51,839 nucleotides of DNA, taken from positions 1-51,839 of the forward strand of contig DFZT01000009.1 of NCBI GenBank assembly GCA_002382755.1, given 5' to 3'. Shown piece after piece: positions 17,645 to 27,308 of the stretch. Below the pieces are notes generated by a model, which saw only the letters and a program-made list of their open reading frames with translations, had not been told where the DNA came from and searched no databases. This DNA is from Firmicutes bacterium UBA4049 (GTDB taxonomy: Bacteria > Bacillota > Desulfotomaculia > Desulfotomaculales > Nap2-2B). Both the position numbers and the translations under genes were made by a program. Position 1 is the first letter of the stretch. Each line of letters opens with the position of its first letter.

Positions 17645-18502
17645 TCATACTGGATTAAGCGAAATCACCCCCAGCGAGGTTGAACTTCCTTCGCAAACGT
17701 GTACATCCCGCCTGTTTATTTGAAAGCCCGGACAGCTTATTTCCAGACTAACAAGAAACACTCTTTTTTTAACCGGCTGTTTTAAATAGACAACAAATTC
17801 CCCTGTTCCGGCGGTTTTGGTGTTTAAATTGCTGTCAGGTTTCATCAGGTACAGAGGTGTGCCCGAAGAATGACCGTAATTAAGCGGTTCGGCAATATTG
17901 TAGGGATGGGACGGATTTGTTGGCAGGGGATTGGCAATCCTGCAGATTTCTACATATAAAGGGCTGGGATCCTGAATGACCAGGGCATCACCTGCTGTCA
18001 GCATTCCGCTCAGATTGGCCAGGTTAATCGACAGATTACCCGTGGCACAGCCCTCGTGTCCTATCCTGGCCTTTACAGAAGATTCGGGGATCATAAACAC
18101 AGCTGCAACTTCCCCTTCCGGCAATGCTTTTCCATTGGAATCCGATACTGTTCCGCGGATCAGCGTTGCGCCGGCTGGAAATGGGTAAGAACTGCCCGGT
18201 ATTAAAGTAACGTTTTTAACCGGAAATGCCTGGTCAAGTGAACTTACATTTAACAGAGCCTCAGCTCTAAGATAATGTTCAGCTTCAACGGTTATGGTAA
18301 CGTCATCCGCCGTCAAATCCGTAAAGACGTAATAACCGCTTGGACTATACGTTGCCTTGAAGCCGACGCCGGCGATTAAAACCGTTACCTGTCCGGCAGG
18401 TTTTACCTGCGCTGTGTAATCGTCCTGCAGCCTTACTGCGAAAGAAACCCGTTTATAGATCCGTTCAACTTCGATAAAGTTTTGCAGCTTAATCATTTTC
18501 AT
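17645..18502 (-). CDS. carboxypeptidase-regulatory-like / beta-sandwich protein in eCIS operon
   Basis: 285 residues, unrecognised as a named eCIS subunit. Residues 25-100 (VLIAGVGFKATYSPSGYYVF, then TDLTADDVTITVEAEHYL) and 112-150 (ATLIRGTVSDSNGKALPEGE) resemble the beta-sandwich repeats of carboxypeptidase-regulatory-like or PEGA-type domains. The C-terminal part has a third beta-rich region. No signal peptide. It overlaps the DUF4255 gene by four bases and lies directly upstream of the sheath gene. Pairing of DUF4255 with such a domain is seen in other tail-like loci, where DUF4255 proteins cap the tail. A role in the tail-terminator cap or decoration is inferred. Confidence 0.75.
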   Translation of the reverse strand: MKMIKLQNFIEVERIYKRVSFAVRLQDDYTAQVKPAGQVTVLIAGVGFKATYSPSGYYVFTDLTADDVTITVEAEHYLRAEALLNVSSLDQAFPVKNVTLIPGSSYPFPAGATLIRGTVSDSNGKALPEGEVAAVFMIPESSVKARIGHEGCATGNLSINLANLSGMLTAGDALVIQDPSPLYVEICRIANPLPTNPSHPYNIAEPLNYGHSSGTPLYLMKPDSNLNTKTAGTGEFVVYLKQPVKKRVFLVSLEISCPGFQINRRDVHVCEGSSTSLGVISLNPV

Positions 18503-19089
18503 GCTCCCGGCGTGTAGTAGCGCAAGTCACGCGCCAGCACCCTGCTTATTGTGCTTTCCCGTTTTGAATCAATAACAGCGGGTGTAACCAGATAACTCAC
18601 CGAAGGCCTGTACGAACAATTCGGAAATGAAGTCCAAATCCTGTTTAGATCGTCCAGGGATAAGGAATTCAGCGTGACCCGCAGTTCTTCTTCGCTTCCG
18701 CTGAGGCTGCCCCGCATGATCGAACCGGACAGGATTGAATTATCATAAAAAATACTCATCGCTCTTCCCAGAATGCGGTGTTCCTCCAAAGTACGCTCGG
18801 TCAAATCAGGAATTTGGCTGGAAGCGTATGTTGTGAGCAAATAGTACAGATCACAAACCAGGGGCGGATACTTGTATTTGGAGGGATCAACATCGGGCAT
18901 CCCCTGGTTTTTTAGATGTGGGTTCTCCAGAATATTGTAAAGGAACAGGGTCAGGCGTATATTTTGGCCCTGTACATCAGCTGGTGAGAGCAGGGTAATT
19001 GATTCGGGACTGATCAGGTCATTCATATTCTCCCGCAGCAGGCCGATTAAAGTTTCTCCTGCAGCCGCAATAACCGAATACATGCTCAT
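18499..19089 (-). CDS. DUF4255 protein (Pvc16/Afp16-like tail terminator)
   Basis: 196 residues matching the DUF4255 / Pvc16 N-terminal family: an N-terminal helix (MYSVIAAAGETLIGLLRENM), a SPADVQGQNIRLTLFLYNIL strand-helix, KYPPLVCDLYYLLTTYASSQ and EEHRILGRAMSIFYDNSIL. Family knowledge: Afp16/Pvc16 binds the top of the tube and sheath and sets their length. It overlaps by four bases both the upstream AAA+ ATPase gene and the downstream beta-sandwich gene, so three proteins are made from a tightly coupled message. Confidence 0.9.
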   Translation of the reverse strand: MSMYSVIAAAGETLIGLLRENMNDLISPESITLLSPADVQGQNIRLTLFLYNILENPHLKNQGMPDVDPSKYKYPPLVCDLYYLLTTYASSQIPDLTERTLEEHRILGRAMSIFYDNSILSGSIMRGSLSGSEEELRVTLNSLSLDDLNRIWTSFPNCSYRPSVSYLVTPAVIDSKRESTISRVLARDLRYYTPGA

Positions 19090-21347
19090 CTTATTTGTCT
19101 CCTGTCATCCGCTATAAACCCATAGTACGGGCCAAAATCTTCTTTGACGAAGAGTTTGCCTATTTTCTGCAGCTCGCGTTTGGTTGCCCGGATAAGGTGT
19201 TCCATGCCGATTACCCGGCAATTTTCGGCAGCCAAAAAAGCAGCCGTCAAAACGATATTCTTTATGTTCCCGCCTGTTATTTTAAAATTCCGGGCTAAAA
19301 ACGGCACGTCTATATCGTTGCCTTTTGGCGCTTCTGCAGGAAACATGCTCAGCCAGATTTTTTCCCTGAATTCTTCATTGGGAAAAGGAAATTCAACTGC
19401 AAACCGCAGGCGGCGAATAAAAGCCTCATCCAGGTTTGCCCTCATGTTGGTGGCTAAAATTGCAATTCCGTCATATTCCTCCATTTTTTGCAGCAGGTAG
19501 GCTACTTCAATATTGGCGTACCGGTCATGAGCGTCCTTGACCTCGGATCGTTTTCCGAACAGGGCGTCCGCTTCGTCAAAAAGGAGTATGGAGTTGCTGA
19601 ATTTTGCCTCTGCAAAAACGTTTTTTAAGTTTTTTTCAGTCTCACCGACATATTTGCTGACAATCTGCGCAAGGTCAATTTTATATAAATCCAAATCCAG
19701 CTCGTCAGCCAGAACTTCGGCAGCCATGGTTTTTCCGGTCCCCGGGGCGCCGTAAAATAAAACGCTGACTCCCTTACCCCAGGAAAGTTTGCGGTTAAAC
19801 CCCCACTCGTTGAAAACAGTATGGCGGTATTTTACCTGCTTGCAGATTTCATGAAGCAGATCGATTTGGTCATCGGGCAGAAAAATATCTTCCCAGGTAT
19901 ACTTTGAGTGGATCTTGAAAGCCAGTTCATTGAGCTTGTTATTTGATTGACTGCGGCAGGCGGTATAAAGGTCGCCTTCCGTAATTGCCGGGTTGCCGGA
20001 ATTCCAATAGGCCAGATTCTTGGCCATATTGAAAGCATCGCGGATCTGCCCTGGTGTGAAATTAAATTTTCCCGCCAGTTCTTCCGCGTCCAGGCAACCG
20101 GCAGTGCTGTACTTCTTCAGAGAGCTTCTCCAGGCATTCCGGTTAAACTCATCATCTGAAAAGGGCAGTTTCAAACTGATAAAAGTATTTTTGTAAAAGG
20201 AACTGACGGGGATCCAGGGTTGACTTCCCAGCAGGAAAGTCAATCTTGAGAAAACCTGGCACATTTCGGAAATACATTCGAGCTTGAGATTATATTTTTC
20301 TGCATCCTTAAATAAAGAATCAAAATTCTCAAGGCACAATGCAGCCTGCTGAAGGAGCGCCTCCCTGCCTAATATCCGGGCGATTTTATCAAATGGCAGG
20401 CTGCTTTCCAGCATCTTTTCAGTATCGGCTATCAATATGGGAAACCCTGTTTTACTGCAGATCAGCCCGGCCAAAGTATGTTTTCCCGCTCCATACAGGC
20501 CGTGAAGATAGAAAACAAGGTTCCGGCTGAAACTGTCATTGGCGCCGCTGAAATGTTTTTGGACGAAATCTAATAATCTATTTGATGCTTGACTTGCTGA
20601 CAACTGATCCTTCAAACCATCTCCGGGATTTAAAAATCTGATTATGGACTCAAGCCTTGCGTCAATGCTCCCTGAACCGAGAAGGAAGTTGACTATCCGG
20701 TCGTCCAGTTTTAAAGGCCGTGAAATTAAAGGAGAGCTTTCGCCCGGGGAACTGTTTGAAAAATGCAGCAAACCATACCAGATCAAAGGGGCTTCATAAT
20801 TAAAAGATAACCGGGCAGTGAGGTTTTCTTCCGGCGTCCGGCAAAGAAGCCTCAAAATCAAGCCTATACTGGGCTTTTTGCGAGTTGCATCATCCTGCAG
20901 GTACGCATAGAGTTTTTCATATTTGGAATGAAGTTCGGGAGCCAGGCAGATCAGGATACACAGTTCTTCAAATGGCGAAAGGTGAAATAATTGGGAGAGG
21001 TGTGCTAGACTAAGGTAAACTCCTGACTTGAGGCTTTCCTCCCGGCGGTTTTTAATCCGCAGTTCCAATTGTTTCAACTCTTCAGCTGCGGAAAAATTTC
21101 CTTCAAGGAGGTTTAAAGTATGGCCCGCGTTCTGCAGTTCGTTGCAGTTGACCAGTAGGTTATGCGCCTCTTCTCCGGTGAGGGCCAATCCGCGCCATTC
21201 TTCGAATGAATCAGCCTGCTGTTGGCGCTGATGATCAGATACGAAAAGACTGATTAATAAATCAAGACGTTTTAATTCGTCCAGAAGATGTTCCCCGAAG
21301 TCGGCATAAGCTTTGCTTTTTTCAAGCACGGAAGCCAGATCAATCAC
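19086..21347 (-). CDS. eCIS AAA+ ATPase (Afp15/Pvc15-like), tandem ATPase domains
   Basis: 753-residue Cdc48-like protein required for assembly of eCIS in characterised systems. The first ATPase domain is degenerate (GLYGAGKHT near 283-291); the second is complete, with YGAPGTGKT at about 532-540, ILLFDEADALFG at about 587-598, an ILATNM sensor 1 and RRLRFAVEFPFP second region. The start is uncertain: GTG at 21347 has no ribosome binding site because AAGGTGA overlaps it, whereas GTG at 21329 has AAGGTGA about 11 bases upstream. This is the first gene of the operon, 116 bases after the riboswitch, so control of its message controls the whole locus. Confidence 0.9.
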   Translation of the reverse strand: MIDLASVLEKSKAYADFGEHLLDELKRLDLLISLFVSDHQRQQQADSFEEWRGLALTGEEAHNLLVNCNELQNAGHTLNLLEGNFSAAEELKQLELRIKNRREESLKSGVYLSLAHLSQLFHLSPFEELCILICLAPELHSKYEKLYAYLQDDATRKKPSIGLILRLLCRTPEENLTARLSFNYEAPLIWYGLLHFSNSSPGESSPLISRPLKLDDRIVNFLLGSGSIDARLESIIRFLNPGDGLKDQLSASQASNRLLDFVQKHFSGANDSFSRNLVFYLHGLYGAGKHTLAGLICSKTGFPILIADTEKMLESSLPFDKIARILGREALLQQAALCLENFDSLFKDAEKYNLKLECISEMCQVFSRLTFLLGSQPWIPVSSFYKNTFISLKLPFSDDEFNRNAWRSSLKKYSTAGCLDAEELAGKFNFTPGQIRDAFNMAKNLAYWNSGNPAITEGDLYTACRSQSNNKLNELAFKIHSKYTWEDIFLPDDQIDLLHEICKQVKYRHTVFNEWGFNRKLSWGKGVSVLFYGAPGTGKTMAAEVLADELDLDLYKIDLAQIVSKYVGETEKNLKNVFAEAKFSNSILLFDEADALFGKRSEVKDAHDRYANIEVAYLLQKMEEYDGIAILATNMRANLDEAFIRRLRFAVEFPFPNEEFREKIWLSMFPAEAPKGNDIDVPFLARNFKITGGNIKNIVLTAAFLAAENCRVIGMEHLIRATKRELQKIGKLFVKEDFGPYYGFIADDRRQIR

Positions 21348-21383
21348 CTTATTTGATGCGCAAGTTTAAAGGTTAAGCAAAAT

Positions 21384-21418
21384 AAAAAACCTGTTACAGG
21401 TCAGGCCCCTTGACAGGT
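21384..21418 (-). terminator. intrinsic terminator with two alternative 5' arms (riboswitch expression platform)
   Basis: On the minus strand ACCTGT occurs twice (21418-21413 and 21401-21396), and both copies can pair with the single ACAGGT at 21394-21389, which runs into six T residues (21389-21384). The near copy gives a short hairpin against the T tract, the far copy a larger loop. Mutually exclusive pairing just after an aptamer and ahead of the first gene is what a transcriptional switch needs. Which form binds ligand cannot be read from the sequence. Confidence 0.65.
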
Positions 21419-21462
21419 AAAAAGCAACTATATATATAACAACATATATAATAACTATACTT

Positions 21463-21545
21463 CCAGGCAACCCGGCCATCTTAGCTTAAATAAACAGTAG
21501 ACCCGTGGCTTTGTGTCACCGTCTTTCGACGATTTTACCCTGAGC
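21463..21545 (-). ncRNA. cyclic-di-GMP-I (GEMM-I) riboswitch aptamer
   Basis: The minus strand reads AGGGTAAAATCGTCGAAAGA, then CGGTGACACAAAGCCACGGG, TCTACTG..., and closes AAGATGGCCGGGTTGCC. Every GEMM-I landmark is present: the AGGGNAAA entry, the P1b stem CGTC/GACG capped by a GAAA tetraloop, the ACNCAAAGCC ligand-site segment, GGGTCTA, and the GNNGCCGGGTTGCC 3' element that holds the tetraloop receptor and the C that pairs with ligand. It lies between a consensus promoter and the first eCIS gene on the same strand. Confidence 0.95.
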
Positions 21546-21570
21546 TAGAAGCTTTTATTAAATTTATCTA

Positions 21571-21599
21571 ATTTTAACTTATTGTTTTCCAGATGTAAA
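21571..21599 (-). promoter_or_regulatory. sigma-A type promoter of the eCIS operon
   Basis: TTTACA at 21599-21594, a 17-base spacer, then TAAAAT at 21576-21571. Transcription would begin about 20 bases before the riboswitch aptamer and read the whole minus-strand eCIS locus. Spacing is optimal and no competing pair of boxes is as good in this region. Confidence 0.8.
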
Positions 21600-21631
21600 C
21601 AATTTTTTTGCTAATTTATTCTTCGGGACTG

Positions 21632-21814
21632 TCACTTAATCAACATTACCGCGCAGCGGGCAAGGGACAAAATTTTATTGCAAACACTGCCTGGAAATAG
21701 CTTCTGAAGTGGGTTAAGTCCCCGACTGCCGATAACTATTAAATCATAATTATTAATAAGCCGGCTGTTAAAACCACGACCATGATCAGTATTTTGCGGC
21801 CTGTTTTTTCTTGC
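21632..21814 (-). pseudogene. C-terminal fragment of a universal stress protein (UspA family)
   Basis: The frame from 21814 down to a TGA at 21632-21634 reads NNYDLIVIGSRGLNPLQKLF, then PGSVCNKILSLARCAVMLIK. This is the C-terminal ATP-binding half of a Usp protein (G-x2-G-x9-G(S/T) region). A TAA at 21815-21817 interrupts the frame, no start codon or ribosome binding site is near, and the N-terminal half of the family is absent. It is therefore a remnant. It ends about 30 bases before the eCIS promoter, which suggests that the eCIS locus or the lysin gene was inserted beside a decaying gene. Confidence 0.75.
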
Positions 21815-21944
21815 TTACCGCCCCAAAAAGCGGTTATTTTATTTAGAGATGGAGGAATTTGGATAGAAAAAAAGAAATATATCTTTTAAAGGATCTGGGG
21901 AGTTTGAAACATGACGTTTAATCGCGTATGGAGGTGGGTAATAG

Positions 21945-22904
21945 TTGAACCCTTGGGAAGGCAAACATATCTGGATATGGCAGCTCGATCAGTGCAAGAG
22001 CCCTGCCGATGTCGTTTCCCAGGCTGTTGCCCTGGATCTGACAGGACTGATTGTGAAAGGCTGGGACGGCAGCAACTATTGGAAACAGATAGAATTAATC
22101 ACAGAAATGGCTCACAAGGCTGGTTTAATCGTAAGCGCTTGGGGCTATTCGTATGGCAAGAATCCGTCCGGGGAGGCGGAAGCGGCGAAACGCTGCCTTA
22201 ATGCGGGAGCCGATTGGTTAGTTATAGACGCCGAGGTGGAATATGAGAGAAATCCTGAATTGGCGGACGCTGTTTTGCAGGCATTCAAAAATCTTGGCGC
22301 CATATTAGGCTACACATCTTTTGGGATACCGTCATATCACGGTAAATTCCCCTGGCAAAAATTCTCCGCCGCTTGCAAAGTTGCTTTGCCGCAGGTTTAT
22401 TGGGGTGATTTTAAGATGGCCGTAGATAAGGCGTTATTGAAATCCCTGGCTGACCTGAAAAAATACGGCCTGACAATCATGCCTGTAGGACAGTTGTATG
22501 GGGATGTAACTCTAAACGATATCGCAAAATTCGCTGATCTTTGCGAAAGAGCGGGATTGCCTGGATTAAGTTATTGGGATTGGCAGCATGCCGGAGCTGA
22601 AAAACTAGCCGCTGTTGGCTGCGCGAGGTACAAAAGGAGGGCTGATACCGTGAGCGATTGGGCGAAAGCATCCTGGGACAAGGCGGCGGCCAAAGGCATA
22701 CTTGACGGTACTGATCCACAGGGACCCGTGACGCGGGAGATGCTGGCGGTAATCCTTGATAGATGCGGGCTGCTGGATGCTGCGGAAATACCGCAGGAAG
22801 TTGTAGATGCGTTTAAATCAAAAGGATTGTTAACCAGCGATCACCCGGCAGGCGCAAGAACTACTTGGGGTGAATTAGCATCGGTATTAGGCAAGCTGAA
22901 ATAA
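21945..22904 (+). CDS. lysin-like TIM-barrel glycoside hydrolase with C-terminal SLH-like motif
   Basis: 319 residues. Residues 1-220 form a GH25-like/TIM-barrel domain of the kind found in putative phage lysins: WEGKHIWIWQLDQC, GLIVKGWDGSNYWK, GLIVSAWGYSYGKNPSGEAE, DWLVIDAEVEYE (acidic pair for catalysis) and ALPQVYWGDF. Residues 235-285 (VSDWAKASWDKAAAKGILDG followed by PVTREMLAVILDRCGLL) look like a single S-layer-homology-type or endolysin wall module. The start is TTG at 21945, eight bases after GGAGGTG. There is no signal peptide, so the enzyme needs a holin or lysis to reach the wall. It is divergent from the eCIS operon, which makes release of particles or of spores possible roles; both are inferred. 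Confidence 0.8.
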   Translation: MNPWEGKHIWIWQLDQCKSPADVVSQAVALDLTGLIVKGWDGSNYWKQIELITEMAHKAGLIVSAWGYSYGKNPSGEAEAAKRCLNAGADWLVIDAEVEYERNPELADAVLQAFKNLGAILGYTSFGIPSYHGKFPWQKFSAACKVALPQVYWGDFKMAVDKALLKSLADLKKYGLTIMPVGQLYGDVTLNDIAKFADLCERAGLPGLSYWDWQHAGAEKLAAVGCARYKRRADTVSDWAKASWDKAAAKGILDGTDPQGPVTREMLAVILDRCGLLDAAEIPQEVVDAFKSKGLLTSDHPAGARTTWGELASVLGKLK

Positions 22905-23262
22905 GCAAGAGATATTCATGCTTAAAACCCCGGCGTCTGTAAAATTTCTTTAAGAAACTCGTTTAATATACAACCTTGGTTTCGTCTTTTGATCGGAGCT
23001 AGTTTTATTTTTTTAAAGGTAGCGCCTTAGCTAGCGCCTCCGGCACGGAAATGGAATATCACCCGGTGCAAGTTTGAAAAATATCCGGGTATTCCCCGAA
23101 AACAAGCCGCTCCTTATGGCTGAATTTGACCCAATTAAACCATGAGGGGTATCTTTTTTTGTGAGGCGGGCGGTGGCCGGATTTGACCGGCTGCCCGGGA
23201 GGGATTAAAAAAACAGACGAATTATCAGTATTCCAGCATCTTCGATAATTATATTTCCACAA
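22905..23262. other. intergenic region, no gene seen
   Basis: About 360 bases between the lysin gene and the end of carB-dapF. It has a GCCGG-6-CCGGC hairpin at about 23173-23190 without a T tract on either strand, and a GGTAGCGCC/GCTAGCGCC near-repeat at about 23021-23040. I see no open frame with a ribosome binding site and no clear terminator. Confidence 0.6.
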
Positions 23263-26200
23263 TTATATTTCCACTGTTCCTTTAAAAATTGTTACCGGCC
23301 TGCCTGTCATAAATACTGCCTCGTCAGTATATTTAACCATCAGGGCGCCTCCTTTGAGTTTAACCGAGATATACTGGTCTTTATTACAGTAACCGTTCAG
23401 TACCGCCGCTACAACACCGGCACAGGCGCTGGTGCCGGCCGCGAGAGTTTCGCCGTTTCCCCGTTCCCACACACGCATTTTGATTGTATTTTGGTCAATA
23501 ACCGTTACGAAGTCAACATTCACTCTTTCAGGGAATAAAGGGGAATATTCGAAAGCCGGGCCTATCAAATCTATGTTGACGCTTTCCAGGTTTTCGCTGA
23601 AGATAACACAATGCGGATTTCCCATTGATATGCAGGTTATACGATAATCCTTGCCATCAATTGTTACAGGCTGATTCACAATCTCCTGACCGGGCAGTTT
23701 TACCGGGACCTCCTCAGGGTTTAGTTGAGCCGGTCCCATGTCCACGCGGACTGAATCCACCTTGTCATTTTGGATATAGAGTTTGAGCTTTTTTACTCCG
23801 CTAAGGGTTTCTATGAAAATCTGGTCTTTAATCCTGATTTTATTCTCGTATATATATTTTCCCATACAAGTGAGCGCATTGCCGCTCATTTTTCCTTCGC
23901 TGCCGTCCAAATTAAACATCTGCATTTTGGCATCGGCCTTATCCGAAGGGCAGATCAGCACAATCCCGTCACCGCCTATGCCGTAATGTCTGTCGGATAG
24001 ATGCACGCTTAAGGATTCCGGGCTGACAATATTCTGCCGGAAACAATTAAAATAGATGAAATCGTTGCCGCAGGACTGCATTTTAGTAAAGTTTAGCTGA
24101 AGACGCTCATTCCTCATATGATTGATATCCACAAGCTCGGTGCTGCTCTGCGTATAACGGCTCTTGAGACTGTCGGCCAGAGCATTGGCGGTATCCACTG
24201 AGGTCAGGCAGGGGATCGCCGTTTCAACTGCCTTCCGGCGTATTCTAAAACTGTCCCTGCTGGGCAGCCTGCCCTTGGAGGATGTGGAAATAATATAATT
24301 GACTTTACCGCTTTCCAAAAGGGTTTGGGTATTATCAAGATCTGATTCATGAATTTTCTTAACTGGTTTTGTCTGTATACCGGAACGTTCCAGAATTCTG
24401 GCTGTTCCAGCGGTAGCATAAAGCGTAAAACCTAACTCGGCGTATTTCCTGGCTATATCAACAATCTCCGGTTTATCACCGTCCCGTACAGTAATAAGGA
24501 CTCCGCCCTGCTTCACCATCTTATATCCGGCTGCCGCCAGGCCCTTATAAAGCGCTTCAGCAAGGGATTTTCCAATGCCCAGGACCTCACCCGTCGACTT
24601 CATTTCCGGACCAAGCTGCACATCTACGTCCGTGAGTTTTTCAAAGGAAAAGACAGGCGCCTTGACCGCAACATAGGGAGGTGTCTTATATAAACCTGTA
24701 CCGTAGCCCGTTTCTGTCAGTCTCTCGCCAATCATCGCCCTGGTAGCCAGGTCAACCATCGGCACCCCGGTAACTTTGCTGATGTAGGGAATGGTTCGGG
24801 AAGAACGGGGATTGACTTCAATTACAAAGATTTCTCCAGCGTGGATAATATATTGAATATTAATCAGACCCCGGGCGTTCAAAGACAGGGCAAGCCTTTT
24901 AGAATAATCTATTACTTGTTCAACCAACTCCCCGCTTAAATTCCAGGCGGGATAGACGGCGATCGAATCACCGGAATGAACACCAGCCCGTTCAACATGC
25001 TCCATGATTCCTGGGATGAGAATATCCTCTCCGTCGCAGATAGCATCAACCTCTATTTCAATACCCGTAAGATATTTATCAATTAAGACCGGGTTCTCAA
25101 TTGTATGCGCCAGAATTATATCCATGTATTCGCAGATATCATCGTCACCGAAAGCAATAATCATATTTTGACCGCCAAGCACATAGGAGGGCCGCATCAA
25201 AACCGGATATCCCAGCTTATTGGCGGCTTGAAGCGCTTCATCCTTGTTCATTACCGTATATCCCCGAGGGCGTTTAATGGATAACCCTTCCAACAAGGAA
25301 TCAAAACGTTCCCTGTCCTCGGCGGCATCAATGCTGTCAGCCGGCGTACCCAGTATGCGAACTCCATATGCCTCCAAAGACTTAGTCAGCTTGATGGCAG
25401 TCTGTCCGCCAAAGGCGATGACTACCCCGAAGGGCTGTTCAGTATGGATTATATTCAAAGCGTCCTCGCTGGTCAGGGGTTCAAAATACAAGCGATCAGC
25501 TGTATCGAAGTCGGTAGAAACGGTTTCAGGGTTGTTATTAACGATTACTACTTCATAACCTGCTCTTTTCAGCGCCCACACACAATGCACGGAGGCATAA
25601 TCAAATTCTATACCCTGTCCTATCCGGATAGGTCCGGAACCAAAGACAATAATGGTATTTTTGCCGCTGTTTCTGGATTTGATAAACTGATCGGCCTCAT
25701 TAACCTCGTCATAGGTGGAATAAAAATAAGGGGTCTCGGCCTCAAATTCCGCGGCGCAGGTATCCACCATTTTATAGGAAGACCAAATCGGCTGCTCGAT
25801 CTTGCAGCCGGAAAGACGCTCAATGACTTTATCGGGATATCCAAGGTGTTTTGCCCTTATATATAGTTCTTGTGTTAATTGCCCCGCCGCCAGATCCTTT
25901 TCCAGTTCTGTAAGATGAGCAAGTTTATATAAAAACCACCGGTCAATCTTCGTAACTTCATGAATTGCTTCACAGGATATACCCCTTTGCAGCGCCTCGA
26001 ATATTACAAAGAGGCGTTCGTCGCTGCACTCGGTGAGCATATGTTCAATCTGTGTGTCAGTTAGTTCTTTAAGCTTGGGCAGGTTAAGACTGTCCAGGAA
26101 AATCTCCGCTCCCCTTACCGCTTTCATGATAGCCTGTTCGAAGCTTGTTCCGATAGCCATTACCTCTCCCGTAGCTTTCATCTGGGTACCCAGAGTACGC

Positions 26201-27306
26201 TTGGCGTAAACAAATTTATCAAACGGCCACTTGGGTAGTTTGACTACTACATAATCCAGGGCTGGTTCAAAACAAGCGCAGGTTTTCCCGGTTACTGCGT
26301 TTTTAATCTCATCAAGTGTATATCCAATCGCTATTTTAGCCGCCACCTTGGCAATGGGATATCCGGTAGCCTTGGAGGCCAAAGCCGATGAACGGGACAC
26401 CCTTGGATTAACCTCAATTATGGCATACTCGAAACTATTGGGATTTAAGGCAAATTGACAGTTGCATCCCCCTTCCACTTCCAGGGCTGTAATAATATTT
26501 AAAGCAGCCGATCGAAGTATCTGGTATTCCTTATCCGAAAGGGTTACTGCTGGGGCTATAACAATGCTGTCGCCCGTATGCACTCCCACAGGATCAAAAT
26601 TCTCCATGCTGCAGACTGTGATCACGTTGCCTGTCCGGTCCCGCATTACTTCAAATTCTATTTCTTTCCATCCGGAGATGCATTGTTCAATAAGGACCTG
26701 TGTAATGGGTGAAAGTCTGAGACCATTCTCAGCAATCTCCCGAAGCTCCTTTTCGTTAAAGGCAATGCCGCCGCCTGTCCCGCCAAGAGTAAAAGCCGGG
26801 CGGACAACTACCGGATAGGATATTTCTTCGGCAAAGGCCAGTGCGGCAGGGACATCATTTACCACTGTGGAAGGAACAACCGGCTCACCGATAGACTGCA
26901 TTGTATCCTTAAACATCAGCCTGTCTTCAGCCTTGTCAATTGTTACCGGATTGGCGCCCAATAACTTGACGCCCTGTTTTTCCAGAAATCCTTCTTTAGC
27001 CAGCTGCATGGACAACGTAAGACCTGTTTGCCCGCCCAGCGTAGATAAGATGCTGTCCGGGCGCTCCTTGATAATGATTCTTTTGATAGTTTCCAACGTC
27101 AAAGGTTCTATATAAATTTGGTCAGCCATAGCGTTATCCGTCATAATCGTTGCCGGATTGGAGTTTACCAGAACAACTTCCAGTTCCTCTTCTTTTAGTG
27201 CCCGGCAAGCTTGCGTTCCCGCGTAATCAAATTCCGCAGCCTGACCTATAACGATGGGTCCTGAGCCAATTACAAGAACCTTCTTGATATCCTGGTTTAG
27301 CGGCAT
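23263..27306 (-). CDS. carB: carbamoyl-phosphate synthase large chain fused to a DapF-like domain lacking both catalytic Cys
   Basis: Residues 1-1065 are a full CarB: two ATP-grasp halves ([20 protein letters not shown] and [20 protein letters not shown], with ATP loops [13 protein letters not shown] and [12 protein letters not shown]) and the C-terminal MGS allosteric domain. CarB makes carbamoyl phosphate for pyrimidines and arginine, with CarA supplying ammonia. Residues about 1078-1347 are a diaminopimelate epimerase fold ([68 protein letters not shown]). The two Cys acid/base residues of DapF, normally in CGN and ACGTG, are Ser1141 (AGC at 23886) and Ala1290 (GCC at 23439). The linker has no stop or start codon with a binding site. 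It lies two bases after carA. Confidence 0.93.
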   Translation of the reverse strand: MPLNQDIKKVLVIGSGPIVIGQAAEFDYAGTQACRALKEEELEVVLVNSNPATIMTDNAMADQIYIEPLTLETIKRIIIKERPDSILSTLGGQTGLTLSMQLAKEGFLEKQGVKLLGANPVTIDKAEDRLMFKDTMQSIGEPVVPSTVVNDVPAALAFAEEISYPVVVRPAFTLGGTGGGIAFNEKELREIAENGLRLSPITQVLIEQCISGWKEIEFEVMRDRTGNVITVCSMENFDPVGVHTGDSIVIAPAVTLSDKEYQILRSAALNIITALEVEGGCNCQFALNPNSFEYAIIEVNPRVSRSSALASKATGYPIAKVAAKIAIGYTLDEIKNAVTGKTCACFEPALDYVVVKLPKWPFDKFVYAKRTLGTQMKATGEVMAIGTSFEQAIMKAVRGAEIFLDSLNLPKLKELTDTQIEHMLTECSDERLFVIFEALQRGISCEAIHEVTKIDRWFLYKLAHLTELEKDLAAGQLTQELYIRAKHLGYPDKVIERLSGCKIEQPIWSSYKMVDTCAAEFEAETPYFYSTYDEVNEADQFIKSRNSGKNTIIVFGSGPIRIGQGIEFDYASVHCVWALKRAGYEVVIVNNNPETVSTDFDTADRLYFEPLTSEDALNIIHTEQPFGVVIAFGGQTAIKLTKSLEAYGVRILGTPADSIDAAEDRERFDSLLEGLSIKRPRGYTVMNKDEALQAANKLGYPVLMRPSYVLGGQNMIIAFGDDDICEYMDIILAHTIENPVLIDKYLTGIEIEVDAICDGEDILIPGIMEHVERAGVHSGDSIAVYPAWNLSGELVEQVIDYSKRLALSLNARGLINIQYIIHAGEIFVIEVNPRSSRTIPYISKVTGVPMVDLATRAMIGERLTETGYGTGLYKTPPYVAVKAPVFSFEKLTDVDVQLGPEMKSTGEVLGIGKSLAEALYKGLAAAGYKMVKQGGVLITVRDGDKPEIVDIARKYAELGFTLYATAGTARILERSGIQTKPVKKIHESDLDNTQTLLESGKVNYIISTSSKGRLPSRDSFRIRRKAVETAIPCLTSVDTANALADSLKSRYTQSSTELVDINHMRNERLQLNFTKMQSCGNDFIYFNCFRQNIVSPESLSVHLSDRHYGIGGDGIVLICPSDKADAKMQMFNLDGSEGKMSGNALTCMGKYIYENKIRIKDQIFIETLSGVKKLKLYIQNDKVDSVRVDMGPAQLNPEEVPVKLPGQEIVNQPVTIDGKDYRITCISMGNPHCVIFSENLESVNIDLIGPAFEYSPLFPERVNVDFVTVIDQNTIKMRVWERGNGETLAAGTSACAGVVAAVLNGYCNKDQYISVKLKGGALMVKYTDEAVFMTGRPVTIFKGTVEI

Positions 27307-27308
27307 TT

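Noticed and set aside
1..21350. The tail genes as an intact or defective prophage
   Set aside because: No capsid, portal, terminase or integrase genes, and DUF4157, the AAA+ ATPase, DUF4255 and the Afp-like order point to an eCIS.
21811..21845. ACCGC...GCGGT hairpin as a terminator on the plus strand
   Set aside because: There is no gene upstream for it to end, and the T tract is interrupted. It overlaps the edge of the usp remnant.
23165..23200. GCCGG/CCGGC hairpin as the carB-dapF terminator
   Set aside because: No T tract follows on the minus strand, so intrinsic termination is not supported.
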